NCBI GenBank assembly: GCA_902767145.1
Contig: CACXGG010000178.1
Coordinates: 1-7,993 of the forward strand
DNA: 7,993 nucleotides
DNA from: Oscillospiraceae bacterium
Lineage (GTDB): Bacteria; Bacillota; Clostridia; Saccharofermentanales; Saccharofermentanaceae
Direction: 5' to 3'
Shown here: positions 1 through 5,903 of the stretch, in pieces
Numbering within the stretch: the first letter of the stretch is position 1
How the letters are laid out: each line of letters opens with the position of its first letter
Notes under the pieces: model-generated
Databases searched by the model: none
What the model was told of the DNA's origin: nothing
The model's input: only the letters and a program-made list of their open reading frames with translations
Translations under genes and position numbers: made by a program

Positions 1-53
1 CCCATGAGGAAGGCGCAGGCCGTCAGGGCTGATATAAGTCTTATTCTCTTCAT
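1..53 (-). CDS. Start of an exported protein or lipoprotein, truncated by window edge
   Basis: Only the first 17-18 codons are inside the window. They read MKRIRLISALTACAFLMG, a short basic N-terminus followed by a hydrophobic stretch, which is what a Sec signal peptide or lipoprotein signal peptide looks like. The ATG (complement of 51-53) is preceded by a purine-rich GGAGAGGAG-type Shine-Dalgarno site at about 62-69 with suitable spacing, and a TATAAT box lies further upstream at 82-87. The gene sits just downstream of the terminator that ends the neighbouring lipoprotein gene, so it is probably its own transcription unit. The mature protein is out of view, so no function can be given. Its resemblance to the two complete lipoprotein genes in this window is limited to the signal sequence. 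Confidence 0.6.
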   Translation of the reverse strand, partial: MKRIRLISALTACAFLM

Positions 54-81
54 TTTCTTACTCCTCTCCCCATCTTCAGTA

Positions 82-87
82 ATTATA
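82..87 (-). promoter_or_regulatory. Probable -10 box for the gene at the left edge
   Basis: The minus strand reads TATAAT here, a perfect sigma-A -10 hexamer 28 nt upstream of the ATG and just upstream of the Shine-Dalgarno site. No good -35 hexamer sits at 16-18 bp (the best is GTGTAT-like), so this is a one-box prediction. It lies between the terminator at 117-147 and the gene, where a promoter is expected. Confidence 0.4.
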
Positions 88-116
88 CCTTTTCTGTACC
101 GTAAATACACGCAGTG

Positions 117-147
117 AAAAGACCGCGCCTTTCCGGAAGCGCGGTCT
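117..147 (-). terminator. Rho-independent terminator of the first lipoprotein gene
   Basis: The arms GACCGCGC (121-128) and GCGCGGTC (139-146) pair perfectly around a 10-nt loop containing TTCCGGAA, and the A120-T147 pair extends the stem. On the minus strand the hairpin is followed by a run of T (complement of 117-120). It lies about 35 nt beyond the stop codon of the lipoprotein gene at 182-877, so it should end that transcript before the gene at the left edge. Confidence 0.8.
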
Positions 148-181
148 CTTGCTAAGGTATATATGGGGTAAAATAAGGAAG

Positions 182-877
182 TCAACCTACTGCATATGTA
201 TTGTCATAACTCATATAGTATGTTCCGATACCTGTATCTCTGTTGAACTCGACATAACAGTCATCAGCTCCGACTCTTATGATAGTTCCGTCATCAGATC
301 TCTGGTTGAATTCTTCAACATAGGATGTGAGGTATCCCTCAAAGATAGCTTCGTTCATCCTGTAGACTGCGATACCCTCATAGAGTGTATCTGTCTCCTT
401 ATATCCGTTGAAACCCTGGTTGAACATGTAATCTCCGTCACCGTATCCGAAGCCGTACTCAAGATCAAGAGCAGGGTCATCGATGGTAAATCCCTGATCT
501 GCATATGACTGTGCGATAGTTCTCAGTTCATCATCCTGGATGGTGGAAAGATCATGAAGCTCCCAGTCGTCAGGAAAAGTATCAAGATTCACATTATCCC
601 AGTCAATGGCTACTGTATAATCTTCGAATCCTTCACAGTCTGCAAGAGAGGGCCATTCCGCACAATAAAAACTTTCTTCATCAGACTCGGAGGTCTCCTC
701 TGCATCGGAAGTAGTCTCCTCTGTCTTCTTAGTCGTCTCTTTTGTTTCCTTTGTCTCTTCCTCAGTCTGCTCTGTCTCAGGTGTCTCTTCCGCTGTCTGT
801 GCGGCGCATCCTGTGAGGAGCATACCTGCAGCTGTAAAAGCTGTAACTACCGTTGTTAATACCTTTTTGTTCTTCAT
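182..877 (-). CDS. Acidic-linker lipoprotein, 231 aa, unknown function
   Basis: The N-terminus is a lipoprotein signal peptide: basic MKNKK, a hydrophobic stretch, then a lipobox LLTGC with the lipidated Cys at residue 24. Residues about 29-68 form a disordered linker of Glu, Thr, Lys and Ser that would hold the C-terminal domain away from the membrane. The domain (about 70-231) is rich in Tyr, Asp and Gly and has Cys72, Cys81 and Cys207. I do not recognise a named family. Residues 122-130 (AQSYADQGF) and the segment around 168-191 (AVYRMNEAIF... then YVEEFN) match the second lipoprotein of this window in spacing and pattern, so the two are likely paralogues. The ATG at 875-877 is the only sensible start. 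The nearest Shine-Dalgarno site, AGGAG (complement of 893-897), is about 15 nt away, longer than usual. A strong terminator follows. It should sit on the outer face of the cytoplasmic membrane; binding partner or substrate is unknown. Confidence 0.85.
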   Translation of the reverse strand: MKNKKVLTTVVTAFTAAGMLLTGCAAQTAEETPETEQTEEETKETKETTKKTEETTSDAEETSESDEESFYCAEWPSLADCEGFEDYTVAIDWDNVNLDTFPDDWELHDLSTIQDDELRTIAQSYADQGFTIDDPALDLEYGFGYGDGDYMFNQGFNGYKETDTLYEGIAVYRMNEAIFEGYLTSYVEEFNQRSDDGTIIRVGADDCYVEFNRDTGIGTYYMSYDNTYAVG

Positions 878-939
878 TGTCTGATTTTCTATCTCCTTTT
901 CTTTCGGAACTTCTCACTGCTCCGAACTACGAACTCATC

Positions 940-970
940 TTAACGGTAACTTTCAACGCACTTGTATAGA
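940..970 (+). promoter_or_regulatory. Weak candidate promoter for the methyltransferase gene
   Basis: TTAACG (940-945) and TATAGA (965-970) each match four of six sigma-A consensus bases but are 19 bp apart, so the prediction is weak. If real, transcription would begin near 977. That would leave about 73 nt of leader before the ATG at 1050 and would rule out the GTG at 975 as the start. No clear minus-strand promoter for the divergent lipoprotein gene was found in 878-974. Confidence 0.22.
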
Positions 971-1049
971 AGATGTGTACGACTTGCAACAAAAGTGGGG
1001 CAAAAATCAGTTATCTGCCTTTTTGGCGAAAGATGTTATTATATCTGGT

Positions 1050-2096
1050 ATGGAAAAGGACCTCTGGACATATCTTAAAGAGACAGATAAACCTGTTGTA
1101 CTGTATGGAACGGGAAATGGAGCCGACAAGATCATCGCCAAGATGGAAAAGGACGGCACCTACAGTAAGGTACAGGGCATATTTGCAAGCTCGGGATTTG
1201 TCAGGGACAGATATTTCCGGGGCATGAAGGTGGAATCCTTTGAGTCTGTGACAGAGCGCCTGGGAAAAGACATCATCGTCCTTATGTGCTTCGGCTCCTC
1301 CAGGCCCGAGGTCCTGGAAAATGTATATAAGATATCTTCCTTATGTGAATTTTATGCCCCTGATGTGCCTGTCTACGGGACAGACATCTTCGACACCGCC
1401 TACTACGAGGCAAATAAGGACAGGATCGACAGGGTAACCGCCCTTCTGGCGGACGATCTGTCAAAAAAGACCATGTGTAACACTGTTACAAATAAACTGA
1501 CGGGAGGGCTTTCCCCGCTTTTGGAATGTGAAGTGTCCAAAAGGGATGCAGACCTGCTCCTGACCCTTCCGGAGGGTGCTGTTTTCGTGGATCTGGGTGC
1601 TTATAACGGGGATACGGTCCTCCATTACACCTCTCTTTTCCCCCAGATAAAGAAGATCTATGCCGTGGAGCCGGATAAGAGGAATTTCAGGAAACTTCAG
1701 GAGAACACATCGGGTCTTCCCCTTGATATAACATATGTGAACGCCCTTATCTCTGACAGTGACGGCATATCCTTTGCGGGAAAGAACACCGGAAGGGGCG
1801 TACATGAGCAGGATCAGGGAGAGGAGATAAGGTCTGTCACGGTGGACAGCATCCTTAAGGGCTCTTCCTGCAGCTTTATCAAGTTCGATGTGGAGGGAAA
1901 TGAAATAAAGGCCATCTGCGGGGCTAAGAATACCATCTCTTCTTATAAGCCTTCAATGCAGATAGCCTGTTATCACAGGAGCGGGGATATCTTTGAGATA
2001 CCTCTTGCCGTTCTCGATATCAACCCGGACTATAAGGTCTATATGCGCCATACGCCTCATGTTCCGGGATGGGATACCCAGTTTTATTTTGTCTGA
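1050..2096 (+). CDS. FkbM-family SAM-dependent methyltransferase, 348 aa
   Basis: This is a class I SAM-dependent methyltransferase of the FkbM family, whose members usually O-methylate sugars or polyketide-type hydroxyls; the acceptor here is unknown. Residues 1-110 form a Rossmann-like N-terminal half with VVLYGTGNGADK (16-27), of the kind found fused to FkbM domains in Clostridia. The catalytic half has the SAM motif I VFVDLGAYNGDT (178-189), the ribose-binding acidic residue in YAVEPDK (204-210), and the later motif FIKFDVEGNE (277-286). The gene ends cleanly near its family's usual end. The frame is open back to a GTG at 975 (373 aa), but I prefer the ATG at 1050 because the family usually begins just before the sequence matching DLWTYLK. 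Neither start has a convincing Shine-Dalgarno site. It is the only plus-strand gene here, and its last 13 bp overlap the convergent DUF896 gene. No sugar-transferase genes are nearby. Confidence 0.88.
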   Translation: MEKDLWTYLKETDKPVVLYGTGNGADKIIAKMEKDGTYSKVQGIFASSGFVRDRYFRGMKVESFESVTERLGKDIIVLMCFGSSRPEVLENVYKISSLCEFYAPDVPVYGTDIFDTAYYEANKDRIDRVTALLADDLSKKTMCNTVTNKLTGGLSPLLECEVSKRDADLLLTLPEGAVFVDLGAYNGDTVLHYTSLFPQIKKIYAVEPDKRNFRKLQENTSGLPLDITYVNALISDSDGISFAGKNTGRGVHEQDQGEEIRSVTVDSILKGSSCSFIKFDVEGNEIKAICGAKNTISSYKPSMQIACYHRSGDIFEIPLAVLDINPDYKVYMRHTPHVPGWDTQFYFV

Positions 2097-2302
2097 TCGT
2101 CCATTCTCTTTACCTTCCTGATACTTCCGTCAGGTTCCTTGATGGACATGTGGTCCAGCTGGGCACCCAGGTTTCCCAGGACTGCCTTTCTGTATATGTC
2201 GCGGAGCTTCTTCTGCTCCTCCTTTTCCTCCTCTGTAAGTCCCACATCCTTGGACTTGTGGTAGAGTTCGTTTATCCTCTTTACGGTATCATCCATACTC
2301 AT
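2084..2302 (-). CDS. DUF896 (YnzC-type) small protein, 72 aa
   Basis: A small, highly charged cytoplasmic protein of the DUF896/UPF0291 family, typified by B. subtilis YnzC. The family hallmarks are visible: RINELYHKSK near residue 9, the turn GLTEEEKEEQKKLRDIY (21-37) joining two helices, and KEPDGS (55-60) in the tail. Known members form a helical hairpin; their biochemical role is unsettled. The length is normal for the family. The ATG at 2300-2302 has a strong GGAGG site (complement of 2311-2315) 8 nt upstream, and this site directly abuts the permease stop codon. The gene is 14 nt downstream of the permease and is thus the last member of the exporter operon. A second in-frame ATG at codon 3 is a less likely start. 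Its stop lies inside the 3' end of the convergent methyltransferase gene. Confidence 0.87.
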   Translation of the reverse strand: MSMDDTVKRINELYHKSKDVGLTEEEKEEQKKLRDIYRKAVLGNLGAQLDHMSIKEPDGSIRKVKRMDDQTK

Positions 2303-2310
2303 ATGATCTT

Positions 2311-2315
2311 CCTCC
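2311..2315 (-). promoter_or_regulatory. Shine-Dalgarno site of the DUF896 gene
   Basis: GGAGG on the minus strand lies 8 nt before the ATG at 2300-2302, one base past the permease stop codon (2317-2319). It fixes the first ATG as the start and ties the gene to the exporter mRNA. Confidence 0.75.
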
Positions 2316-2316
2316 G

Positions 2317-3489
2317 TCAGTTATATCTAAGTGCATCGATGGGTTTCATGGCGGCAGCTTTCTTCGCGGGGTATAGTCCGAAAAGGATACCGACTCCGCT
2401 GGAGAAGATAACGGCTACCATGGCCACCGGGATGGAGATCGAGAAATCGACATTTCCGATTATATTTACTACCTGTATTCCCAGCCAGGACAGTATGAGA
2501 CCTATGATACATCCGATAAGGCTCAATGTCATTGCCTCAATGAGGAACTGCAGCAGGATTATGCTGGGCCTTGCTCCGATGGCCTTTCTTATACCGATCT
2601 CACGTGTTCTCTCCGTAACTGATACCAGCATGATGTTCATGATACCGATACCGCCTACCAGAAGTGATATTGCAGCGATTCCTCCGAGGAGGAGTGAGAG
2701 TGCCGCAGTGATCTTATCCATGGCAGAGGAGATCTCTGACTGGTTAAAGATATAGAATTCATCCGTGCTTCCGAACTTATTGGTAAGCTCTTCCTCCAGT
2801 TCCAGCTGAACGGCTGAAGTATCCCCGTCGACACCTGAGAAACAGACCTCAGGGATGGCGGAAAGCGATCCGGAATCCGAGATCCTCACGGCTGACGTAA
2901 TGGGGATATATACCTGATATTTGTACATGATAAGGTTTGCCAGAGCAGAAGACTGCTTGAGGACACCGATGATACGGTAAGGTCTTCCTCCGATGCTCAG
3001 GGTCTCGCCCACCACGTTCTCCCTTCCCAGGAGATCTACTGCTGTGGCATTACTTATTACAACGACATTGGTGTGGTTGTCCACATCGGGTTTCATGATG
3101 AACCTTCCGTATTCCACTTTAAGTCCCTGAATGCTCATGAGTTCCATGGTGGTTCCGTATACGATGGAAATACCTTCTTCGTGTGGACCGTATAGTCTGT
3201 CGACTGTATAGACCACTGGGGCCACCTGGTCGACGGAAGGAAGTTCCCTGAGTTCATCGAGATATTCCATGCTGAATACACCCCTGCCCGTTTCGTCGTC
3301 CACTATGACCATATCGGTACCGATCTCATCGATGGCCGACTTGATGCTTCCTGTGGCGCCGCTTACAAGGGATACAAGGACAACAAGGGCAAAGACACCG
3401 ATGATGATACCCAGCATGGTGAGGAAGGATCTGAGCTTTTTTGACTTTATGGAGCTGAAAGCCATCTTCATGGACTGGAATACTATCAT
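2317..3489 (-). CDS. MacB/FtsX-family ABC transporter permease, 390 aa
   Basis: This is the membrane subunit of a MacB/YknZ-type ABC exporter. It has the family's standard order: a short cytoplasmic start, TM1 at about 22-46, a large extracytoplasmic MacB periplasmic-core domain at about 48-255, then three helices at about 262-290, 311-336 and 353-376. The signature ERTREIGIRKAIGA (293-306), the coupling segment between TM2 and TM3 that contacts the ATPase, is intact, as is the C-terminal PAKKAAAMKPIDALRY motif. Such permeases act as mechanotransmitters rather than channels through the lipid bilayer. The length is normal for a stand-alone permease, with no fused ATPase. The ATG overlaps the ATPase stop codon by 4 bp (ATGA), implying coupled translation. 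The partner adaptor is encoded two genes upstream. The substrate is unknown. Confidence 0.95.
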   Translation of the reverse strand: MIVFQSMKMAFSSIKSKKLRSFLTMLGIIIGVFALVVLVSLVSGATGSIKSAIDEIGTDMVIVDDETGRGVFSMEYLDELRELPSVDQVAPVVYTVDRLYGPHEEGISIVYGTTMELMSIQGLKVEYGRFIMKPDVDNHTNVVVISNATAVDLLGRENVVGETLSIGGRPYRIIGVLKQSSALANLIMYKYQVYIPITSAVRISDSGSLSAIPEVCFSGVDGDTSAVQLELEEELTNKFGSTDEFYIFNQSEISSAMDKITAALSLLLGGIAAISLLVGGIGIMNIMLVSVTERTREIGIRKAIGARPSIILLQFLIEAMTLSLIGCIIGLILSWLGIQVVNIIGNVDFSISIPVAMVAVIFSSGVGILFGLYPAKKAAAMKPIDALRYN

Positions 3490-4172
3490 GAGCCTGCCCT
3501 GTCCTCTCTGGTTTCGGTAACGATACCGTCCATTATCCTTATGCTCCTCTCGGCCTGCTTTGCCACGTTATCATCGTGGGTGATGAGGACGATGGTATTG
3601 CCCTGCTTATGAAGCTCCCTGAACATATTCATGATCTGGGCACCTGTAGCCTGGTCCAGGTTACCTGTAGGCTCGTCTGCAAGGAAGAGTGAAGGCTTTG
3701 AAGCCATGGCTCTTGCTATGGCCACACGCTGCTGCTGTCCGCCTGACAGCTGTCCCGGAGTATGGGCGCGCCTTTCGTAGAGGTCCACCTTCTGAAGGGC
3801 TTCCCTTACACGGGCTTTTCGCTCGTTCTTACCGATACCCTGATAGATAAGGGGAAGTTCCACATTCTCCTCTGCGGTCATGGTCTGGATAAGGTTAAAG
3901 TTCTGGAAGATAAATCCGATCTTCTTGTTCCTGACGATGGCCAGCTGCTTCTCGGAATATCTGTCAATGGGGATCCCGTCCAGGAGATACTGGCCGGAAC
4001 TTGCCACATCAAGACAGCCCACGATGTTCATCAGGGTGGACTTGCCGGATCCCGAGGGACCGACCACTGCCACGAACTCACCCTGCTTGATGTGGATATT
4101 CGCATTCCATAAGGCGCGGACCTGTTCCCCGCCCATGTTATATACTTTTGAAACGTTCCTGAATACGATCAC
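3486..4172 (-). CDS. MacB/YknY-type ABC transporter ATPase, 228 aa
   Basis: This is the nucleotide-binding subunit of the exporter. All ABC motifs are intact: Walker [10 protein letters not shown] (38-46), Q-loop at Gln90 (FIFQNFNL), signature LSGGQQQR (142-149), Walker [10 protein letters not shown] (162-170) and the switch His199 (LITHDD). The sequence ADEPTGNLD and the short length are typical of the LolD/MacB/FtsE class. It would bind the cytoplasmic face of the FtsX-type permease encoded next and hydrolyse ATP as a dimer. The start is a GTG (complement of 4170-4172), supported by an AGAGG site 8 nt upstream (4181-4185). The family's typical opening, [11 protein letters not shown], begins exactly there. 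The gene starts 15 nt after the adaptor stop and ends with a 4-bp overlap into the permease gene. Confidence 0.96.
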   Translation of the reverse strand: MIVFRNVSKVYNMGGEQVRALWNANIHIKQGEFVAVVGPSGSGKSTLMNIVGCLDVASSGQYLLDGIPIDRYSEKQLAIVRNKKIGFIFQNFNLIQTMTAEENVELPLIYQGIGKNERKARVREALQKVDLYERRAHTPGQLSGGQQQRVAIARAMASKPSLFLADEPTGNLDQATGAQIMNMFRELHKQGNTIVLITHDDNVAKQAERSIRIMDGIVTETREDRAGS

Positions 4173-4180
4173 TTACGTTA

Positions 4181-4185
4181 CCTCT
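4181..4185 (-). promoter_or_regulatory. Shine-Dalgarno site fixing the GTG start of the ATPase
   Basis: AGAGG on the minus strand lies 8 nt before the GTG at 4170-4172, in the 15-nt gap after the adaptor stop codon. No ATG lies nearby in the right frame, so this supports the GTG. Confidence 0.6.
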
Positions 4186-4187
4186 GA

Positions 4188-5903
4188 TCATTCAAGATAG
4201 GAAAGGAGCGCATTCTCCTCCACGCCTGTGTAATAGATGGTCTCGCCCTCGGAAACACCGCTTACGATCTCCACATTGACTCCGTCGGAAAGGCCTGTCT
4301 CAACAGGTGTCTCATCAGTAAGGTTTCCTTCTTCATCAAAGGACTTATAAACGAAGAGCGTATCACCTGTCTGCTGAAGTGCCCTCATGGGAATAAGGAG
4401 TACATCATCCCTGATACCAATGATGATGGAAGCGTTGACTGACATACCGAAGAGCATATCATCCTCCATGGGAAGCTCAACTTCCACGTTATATCTGGCA
4501 TTTCCGGAATCACTGGAAGAGATATAGGAAATGTTAGTTACATGACCTGTGTATTCAGAATCGGAGGATTCAAGATCTATGCGTACTTCCTGACCCAGCT
4601 CAACCTGCATGATATCAAGCTCGCTGATACTCAGTGTGATCCTGACGGTATCCAGCTTGGCGATCTTCATGACCGTGTTGTCTGAAGAGCTTCCCACCTG
4701 ATAGGAACTGCTGCCCGTAAGGCCGGAGAAGGATGTGATACCGGATCCGGAGAAGGAAGGCATGGCAGAAGAGATGGCAGCGCTGGTGATGGCTTGTGTC
4801 AGCGCATCGGAATAACTCTGCATTGTATCTTCACCAACAAGTCCCTCAAGATCAAAGGAAGGCATGGTGGCCTCACCCAGGTCAGAAGGCATAGTAAAAT
4901 CTGAAGGCAGTGAACTCTCCGAAGGAGACGTAGGATCAGAGGGATCTGTAGGCTGGGAGCTCTCCGAAGGTTCAGTCTCCTGTGAAGGTGCAGTTGCAGG
5001 ATATGTAATGGTAAGTGTAAGGACTCCGTTCTCAAGTTCAGACTCCACTTCAGCTCCGTCGATCTCGGGATCGATGTCGGAGGCAAAGGAATAACCTGTA
5101 TCGGGAGTAAGTACGACGATGGCCGTATAGACCGTATCATTTAAGAACTTTCCGGATACCGTGGGGCTCCAGAAGACAAGTCCTGAATAGCCGTCATCAG
5201 AATCGATGGAGGTCTGGGGGTCAGCACCTGCCACAGGTGCAGTCAGGTCCAGATCATCGATATCAGATATCTCTGTGGATCCGTCGTTATCTGCCTTGAG
5301 AAGCTCCTCATCACGGCCTGTGAGATCGGCGGAGATGGGAAGGATCGAGCTTAAGTCGATACCGTCGAGAGACGAGGATGAGGAGGACTGGTCTATGACA
5401 GGGACGTCGGTTACGATACCGTCAAAACCTGCTGCCAGATTGGGGTTCTCGTAATATGCAAGAAGGAGCGTCTTTCTGTTCTCCAGTTCCTCCTGCCTGT
5501 TCTCCAGTTCCTCTTTTTCGTACTCTGTAAGATCTGTAGCCTTAAGTTCCTCTTCGATGTCGTCCAGTTCATTCTGGACATCGATGATGGCACTTGTTAT
5601 GGATGCTGTATCCAGGATAGCGATTATGTCTCCCTCGTGGATCTGATCGCCCACCCTGAATACCACTTCGCTTACCTTTATCTCTGAAGGGATCTTTATC
5701 TCCACATTCTCGGCAACTCCGATGGTACCGAAGCCGCCGATGGTGCTTTCGATGCTTCCCTTTTCGACAGTAACCTCTTCAGGTTTTGCCATGGCGCTGG
5801 CGATGTTCTCCATCTGCTTCTTGAGAAGGGCAAGACCTCCTGCGATGAGCAGGGCTATCACTACGATCACTGTTATGATCACCGGTGTCTTTTTCTTTTT
5901 CAC
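4188..5903 (-). CDS. HlyD/YknX-like exporter adaptor with large insertion, 571 aa
   Basis: This is the membrane-fusion (periplasmic adaptor) subunit of the exporter. Residues 1-6 are basic and about 8-27 form one membrane helix. A first lipoyl half (about 63-98, ending GDIIAILDTA) leads into a short, highly charged coiled-coil hairpin (about 100-150). The second lipoyl half starts with AAGFDGIVTDVPVIDQ (157-172) but resumes only at VMKIAKLDTVRI (411-422). A beta-barrel domain (about 423-498) and a membrane-proximal domain (about 500-562) follow. The 238-residue interruption has a Ser/Asp-rich part, an Ig-like domain (about 218-303) and Ser/Pro/Thr and Gly/Ser linkers. Family members such as YknX are roughly 380-400 aa, so the extra length is this insert. 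The GTG start (5901-5903) overlaps the acyltransferase stop by 4 bp and has AGGAG 10 nt upstream. With no outer membrane in such hosts, the adaptor would reach into the wall zone. Confidence 0.92.
   Translation of the reverse strand: MKKKKTPVIITVIVVIALLIAGGLALLKKQMENIASAMAKPEEVTVEKGSIESTIGGFGTIGVAENVEIKIPSEIKVSEVVFRVGDQIHEGDIIAILDTASITSAIIDVQNELDDIEEELKATDLTEYEKEELENRQEELENRKTLLLAYYENPNLAAGFDGIVTDVPVIDQSSSSSSLDGIDLSSILPISADLTGRDEELLKADNDGSTEISDIDDLDLTAPVAGADPQTSIDSDDGYSGLVFWSPTVSGKFLNDTVYTAIVVLTPDTGYSFASDIDPEIDGAEVESELENGVLTLTITYPATAPSQETEPSESSQPTDPSDPTSPSESSLPSDFTMPSDLGEATMPSFDLEGLVGEDTMQSYSDALTQAITSAAISSAMPSFSGSGITSFSGLTGSSSYQVGSSSDNTVMKIAKLDTVRITLSISELDIMQVELGQEVRIDLESSDSEYTGHVTNISYISSSDSGNARYNVEVELPMEDDMLFGMSVNASIIIGIRDDVLLIPMRALQQTGDTLFVYKSFDEEGNLTDETPVETGLSDGVNVEIVSGVSEGETIYYTGVEENALLSYLE
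4680..5393 (-). other. Insertion within the adaptor lipoyl domain, residues 171-408
   Basis: These codons lie between the two strands that normally close the second lipoyl half-motif. In order they encode a Ser run and acidic stretch (171-217), an Ig-like/beta-sandwich module (about 218-303), a Ser/Pro/Thr/Glu linker (304-347), and an Ala/Ser/Gly/Met-rich stretch (348-408). The reading frame continues without interruption, and the domains on both sides are complete. It is therefore a domain insertion and not a fusion or a frameshift. No boundary repeats that would show a recent DNA insertion were noticed. Confidence 0.7.
4995..5252 (-). other. Ig-like module inside the adaptor insert, residues about 218-303
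   Basis: The segment runs from LDLTAPVAGADPQ through GLVFWSPTVSGKF, VYTAIVVLTPDTGYSF and GVLTLTITYP. The pattern of Gly-x-Val-x-Trp-Ser-Pro, then Val-Tyr-Thr-Ala, then Leu-Thr-x-x-x-Gly-Tyr-x-Phe matches a small beta-sandwich repeat that I know from extracellular and S-layer-associated proteins of Firmicutes. In those proteins it commonly occurs in tandem copies near SLH domains. Here there is one copy and no SLH domain. The family assignment is from memory of the pattern. Confidence 0.6.

Noticed and set aside
149..508. Plus-strand open frames over the lipoprotein, permease, ATPase, adaptor and acyltransferase genes, including 554-859, 2069-2755, 3762-4112, 4864-5094, 6023-6466 and 7046-7936
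   Set aside because: They are antisense frames of clearly coding genes, with low-complexity or biased composition and no recognisable domains. The frame at 7046-7936 is the antisense of the EETT linker, which gives artificial Val/Ser repeats.
903..926. Inverted repeat TTCGGA...TCCGAA between the divergent genes as an operator or riboswitch
   Set aside because: Six-base arms with a 12-nt loop are expected by chance at this scale, and no regulator gene or known riboswitch pattern accompanies them.
973..1227. An 84-codon plus-strand frame starting with ATG two bases before the GTG at 975
   Set aside because: It overlaps the methyltransferase in another frame, has no Shine-Dalgarno site and shows no family resemblance. 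The methyltransferase frame carries the GTGNGADK motif across the same bases.
2117..2134. Hairpin CCTGA...TCAGG downstream of the methyltransferase stop as a terminator
   Set aside because: The stem has only five pairs, it is followed by TTCCTTGAT and not a T run, and it lies within DUF896 coding sequence.
4680..5393. The adaptor insert as a mobile element or an in-frame assembly chimera
   Set aside because: No target-site duplication, terminal repeat or transposase remnant is visible, the frame is continuous, and composition resembles an ordinary surface-protein linker.
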